Shown here: piece after piece, positions 5,664 to 6,343 of the stretch
How the letters are laid out: each line of letters opens with the position of its first letter
Numbering within the stretch: the first letter of the stretch is position 1
NCBI GenBank assembly: GCA_949290725.1
Contig: CASEST010000038.1
Span: 1 to 6,343 of the forward strand
DNA: 6,343 nt
Source: an uncultured bacterium
GTDB lineage: Bacteria; Bacillota_I; Bacilli_A; RFN20; CAG-826
Direction: 5' to 3'
Made by a program: the position numbers and the translations under genes
The notes under the pieces: model-generated
What the model saw: the letters and a program-made list of their open reading frames with translations, nothing else
Told to the model about the DNA's origin: nothing
Databases searched by the model: none

Positions 5664-6343
5664 TTAAAACAATTCATTTAAGTCTTTGCTATTTTCTATT
5701 AAGTAAGCTCCTTCTTTTATTAAAAGATTGCAATTTGAATTTTTATCAGCTTCATAAGGTAAACAGGCGACATTTTTCCCAATGCTACTAGCCATATTCG
5801 CTGTAGAAAAAGCGCCGCTTCTTCCATAAGATTCAACTAAAAATATGCAATTAGATAAAGCGGCGATTATTCGATTACGAAATAAAAAATTTTCTTTATT
5901 AGCTTCTAAAGAGAAAGGGTATTCAGAAATTATTAAGCCATTATTTTTAATAATAGCATCATATAGATTACTATTCTCTTTTGGATAACAATTATTTATT
6001 CCTGAACCTAATACCGCAATTGTCGGAATCTTATTATTTATTGCTTCTTGATGAGCTAAGGCATCAACTCCTTTAGCTAAACCAGAAACAATTAAACTAT
6101 CTTCTTTTAATTCACCTATAATTTTAATCGTCATATTCTTAGCATAATTGCTCATGTTTCGACTTCCAACAATTCCTAGTGAATGATATTTAGAAATATT
6201 GATCAATAAATCAATGTTTCCTTTATAAAATATTGCAAATGGTGGTCGATAGATGCTTTTTAAAGCATTTGGATAATCACTATCAACAATAGTAAGAGCC
6301 TTAAAATTATCTAACGATAAACTTTCTATATCGGAATTACGAT
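5664..6343 (-). CDS. dprA: DNA-processing protein DprA/Smf, partial (N-terminus outside window)
   Basis: DprA binds single-stranded DNA and loads RecA on it during natural transformation. The frame is open to the window edge, giving 225 visible residues. The apparent TTG start at 6206 is internal: upstream codons encode the family block TIVDSDYPNALKSIYRPP followed by FAIFYKGNIDLL, the normal lead-in to the Rossmann fold. That fold follows as LGIVGSRNMS, VSGLAKGVDALAHQEA, IAVLGSGINNCYP, FLFRNRIIAALS and ESYGRSGAFSTANMA. Differences from typical members are the loss of the usual PG after the last strand (here CLPYEADKNSN) and an end at KDLNELF with no winged-helix domain, the latter also known from other Gram-positive DprA proteins. 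Position before topA is the standard Bacillota arrangement. The start codon and any N-terminal SAM-like domain cannot be judged. No Trp in the visible part. Confidence 0.94.
   Translation of the reverse strand, partial: RNSDIESLSLDNFKALTIVDSDYPNALKSIYRPPFAIFYKGNIDLLINISKYHSLGIVGSRNMSNYAKNMTIKIIGELKEDSLIVSGLAKGVDALAHQEAINNKIPTIAVLGSGINNCYPKENSNLYDAIIKNNGLIISEYPFSLEANKENFLFRNRIIAALSNCIFLVESYGRSGAFSTANMASSIGKNVACLPYEADKNSNCNLLIKEGAYLIENSKDLNELF

Noticed and set aside
5664..6206. A 180-aa DprA beginning at the TTG at 6206
   Set aside because: The same frame stays open to the window edge and encodes the conserved DprA segment before the Rossmann fold, so the TTG is an internal Leu codon and the gene is 5'-partial.
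1..6343. A previously undescribed multi-gene system, mobile element or defence island
   Set aside because: Every coding region belongs to a well-known housekeeping family in a conserved order, and there is no unexplained coding space, no long repeat and no sign of insertion.

Overview
The window is a single block of housekeeping genes from a low-G+C (roughly 30 % by eye) Bacillota-type bacterium, all read on the minus strand. In transcription order, from high to low coordinates, they are dprA (5' end outside the window), topA, trmFO, xerC, rpsB and tsf (only its first 9 codons). This matches the conserved Gram-positive order dprA-topA-trmFO-xerC-hslV-hslU-codY-rpsB-tsf, with hslV, hslU and codY missing between xerC and rpsB. 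All five stop codons visible are TAA. The three tryptophans of S2 are TGG codons and no real gene is interrupted by TGA. The standard bacterial code therefore fits, which argues against a Mycoplasma-type code and for a reduced, AT-rich member of Bacilli or an Acholeplasma/Erysipelotrichia-like lineage. That placement is inference.

Region by region. Positions 5664-6343 hold most of DprA, a DNA-uptake and recombination mediator. Its reading frame runs off the window edge, so the TTG at 6206 is internal and not the start. Positions 5551-5663 are an AT-rich spacer with a good sigma-A-type promoter for topA that would give an almost leaderless transcript. Positions 3484-5550 encode topoisomerase I with three C-terminal zinc ribbons. 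trmFO (2195-3481) begins 2 nt after the topA stop, and xerC (1264-2202) overlaps the end of trmFO by 8 nt, so topA-trmFO-xerC looks like one translationally coupled operon. Positions 1100-1263 form an rpsB leader with a strong promoter candidate, a perfect 9-bp hairpin at the predicted 5' end, a repeated -10-like block and a duplicated Shine-Dalgarno segment. rpsB (32-1099) encodes an S2 protein with long charged extensions at both ends, and tsf follows after 3 nt.

Functionally the block joins chromosome maintenance (DprA, TopA, XerC), tRNA modification (TrmFO) and translation (S2, EF-Ts). I found no RNA gene, CRISPR array, mobile element or convincing new multi-gene system. The points most worth a second look are the complete absence of tryptophan from about 1650 residues of DprA, TopA, TrmFO and XerC, the extended S2 with its structured leader, the loss of hslVU-codY, and the near-leaderless topA start.
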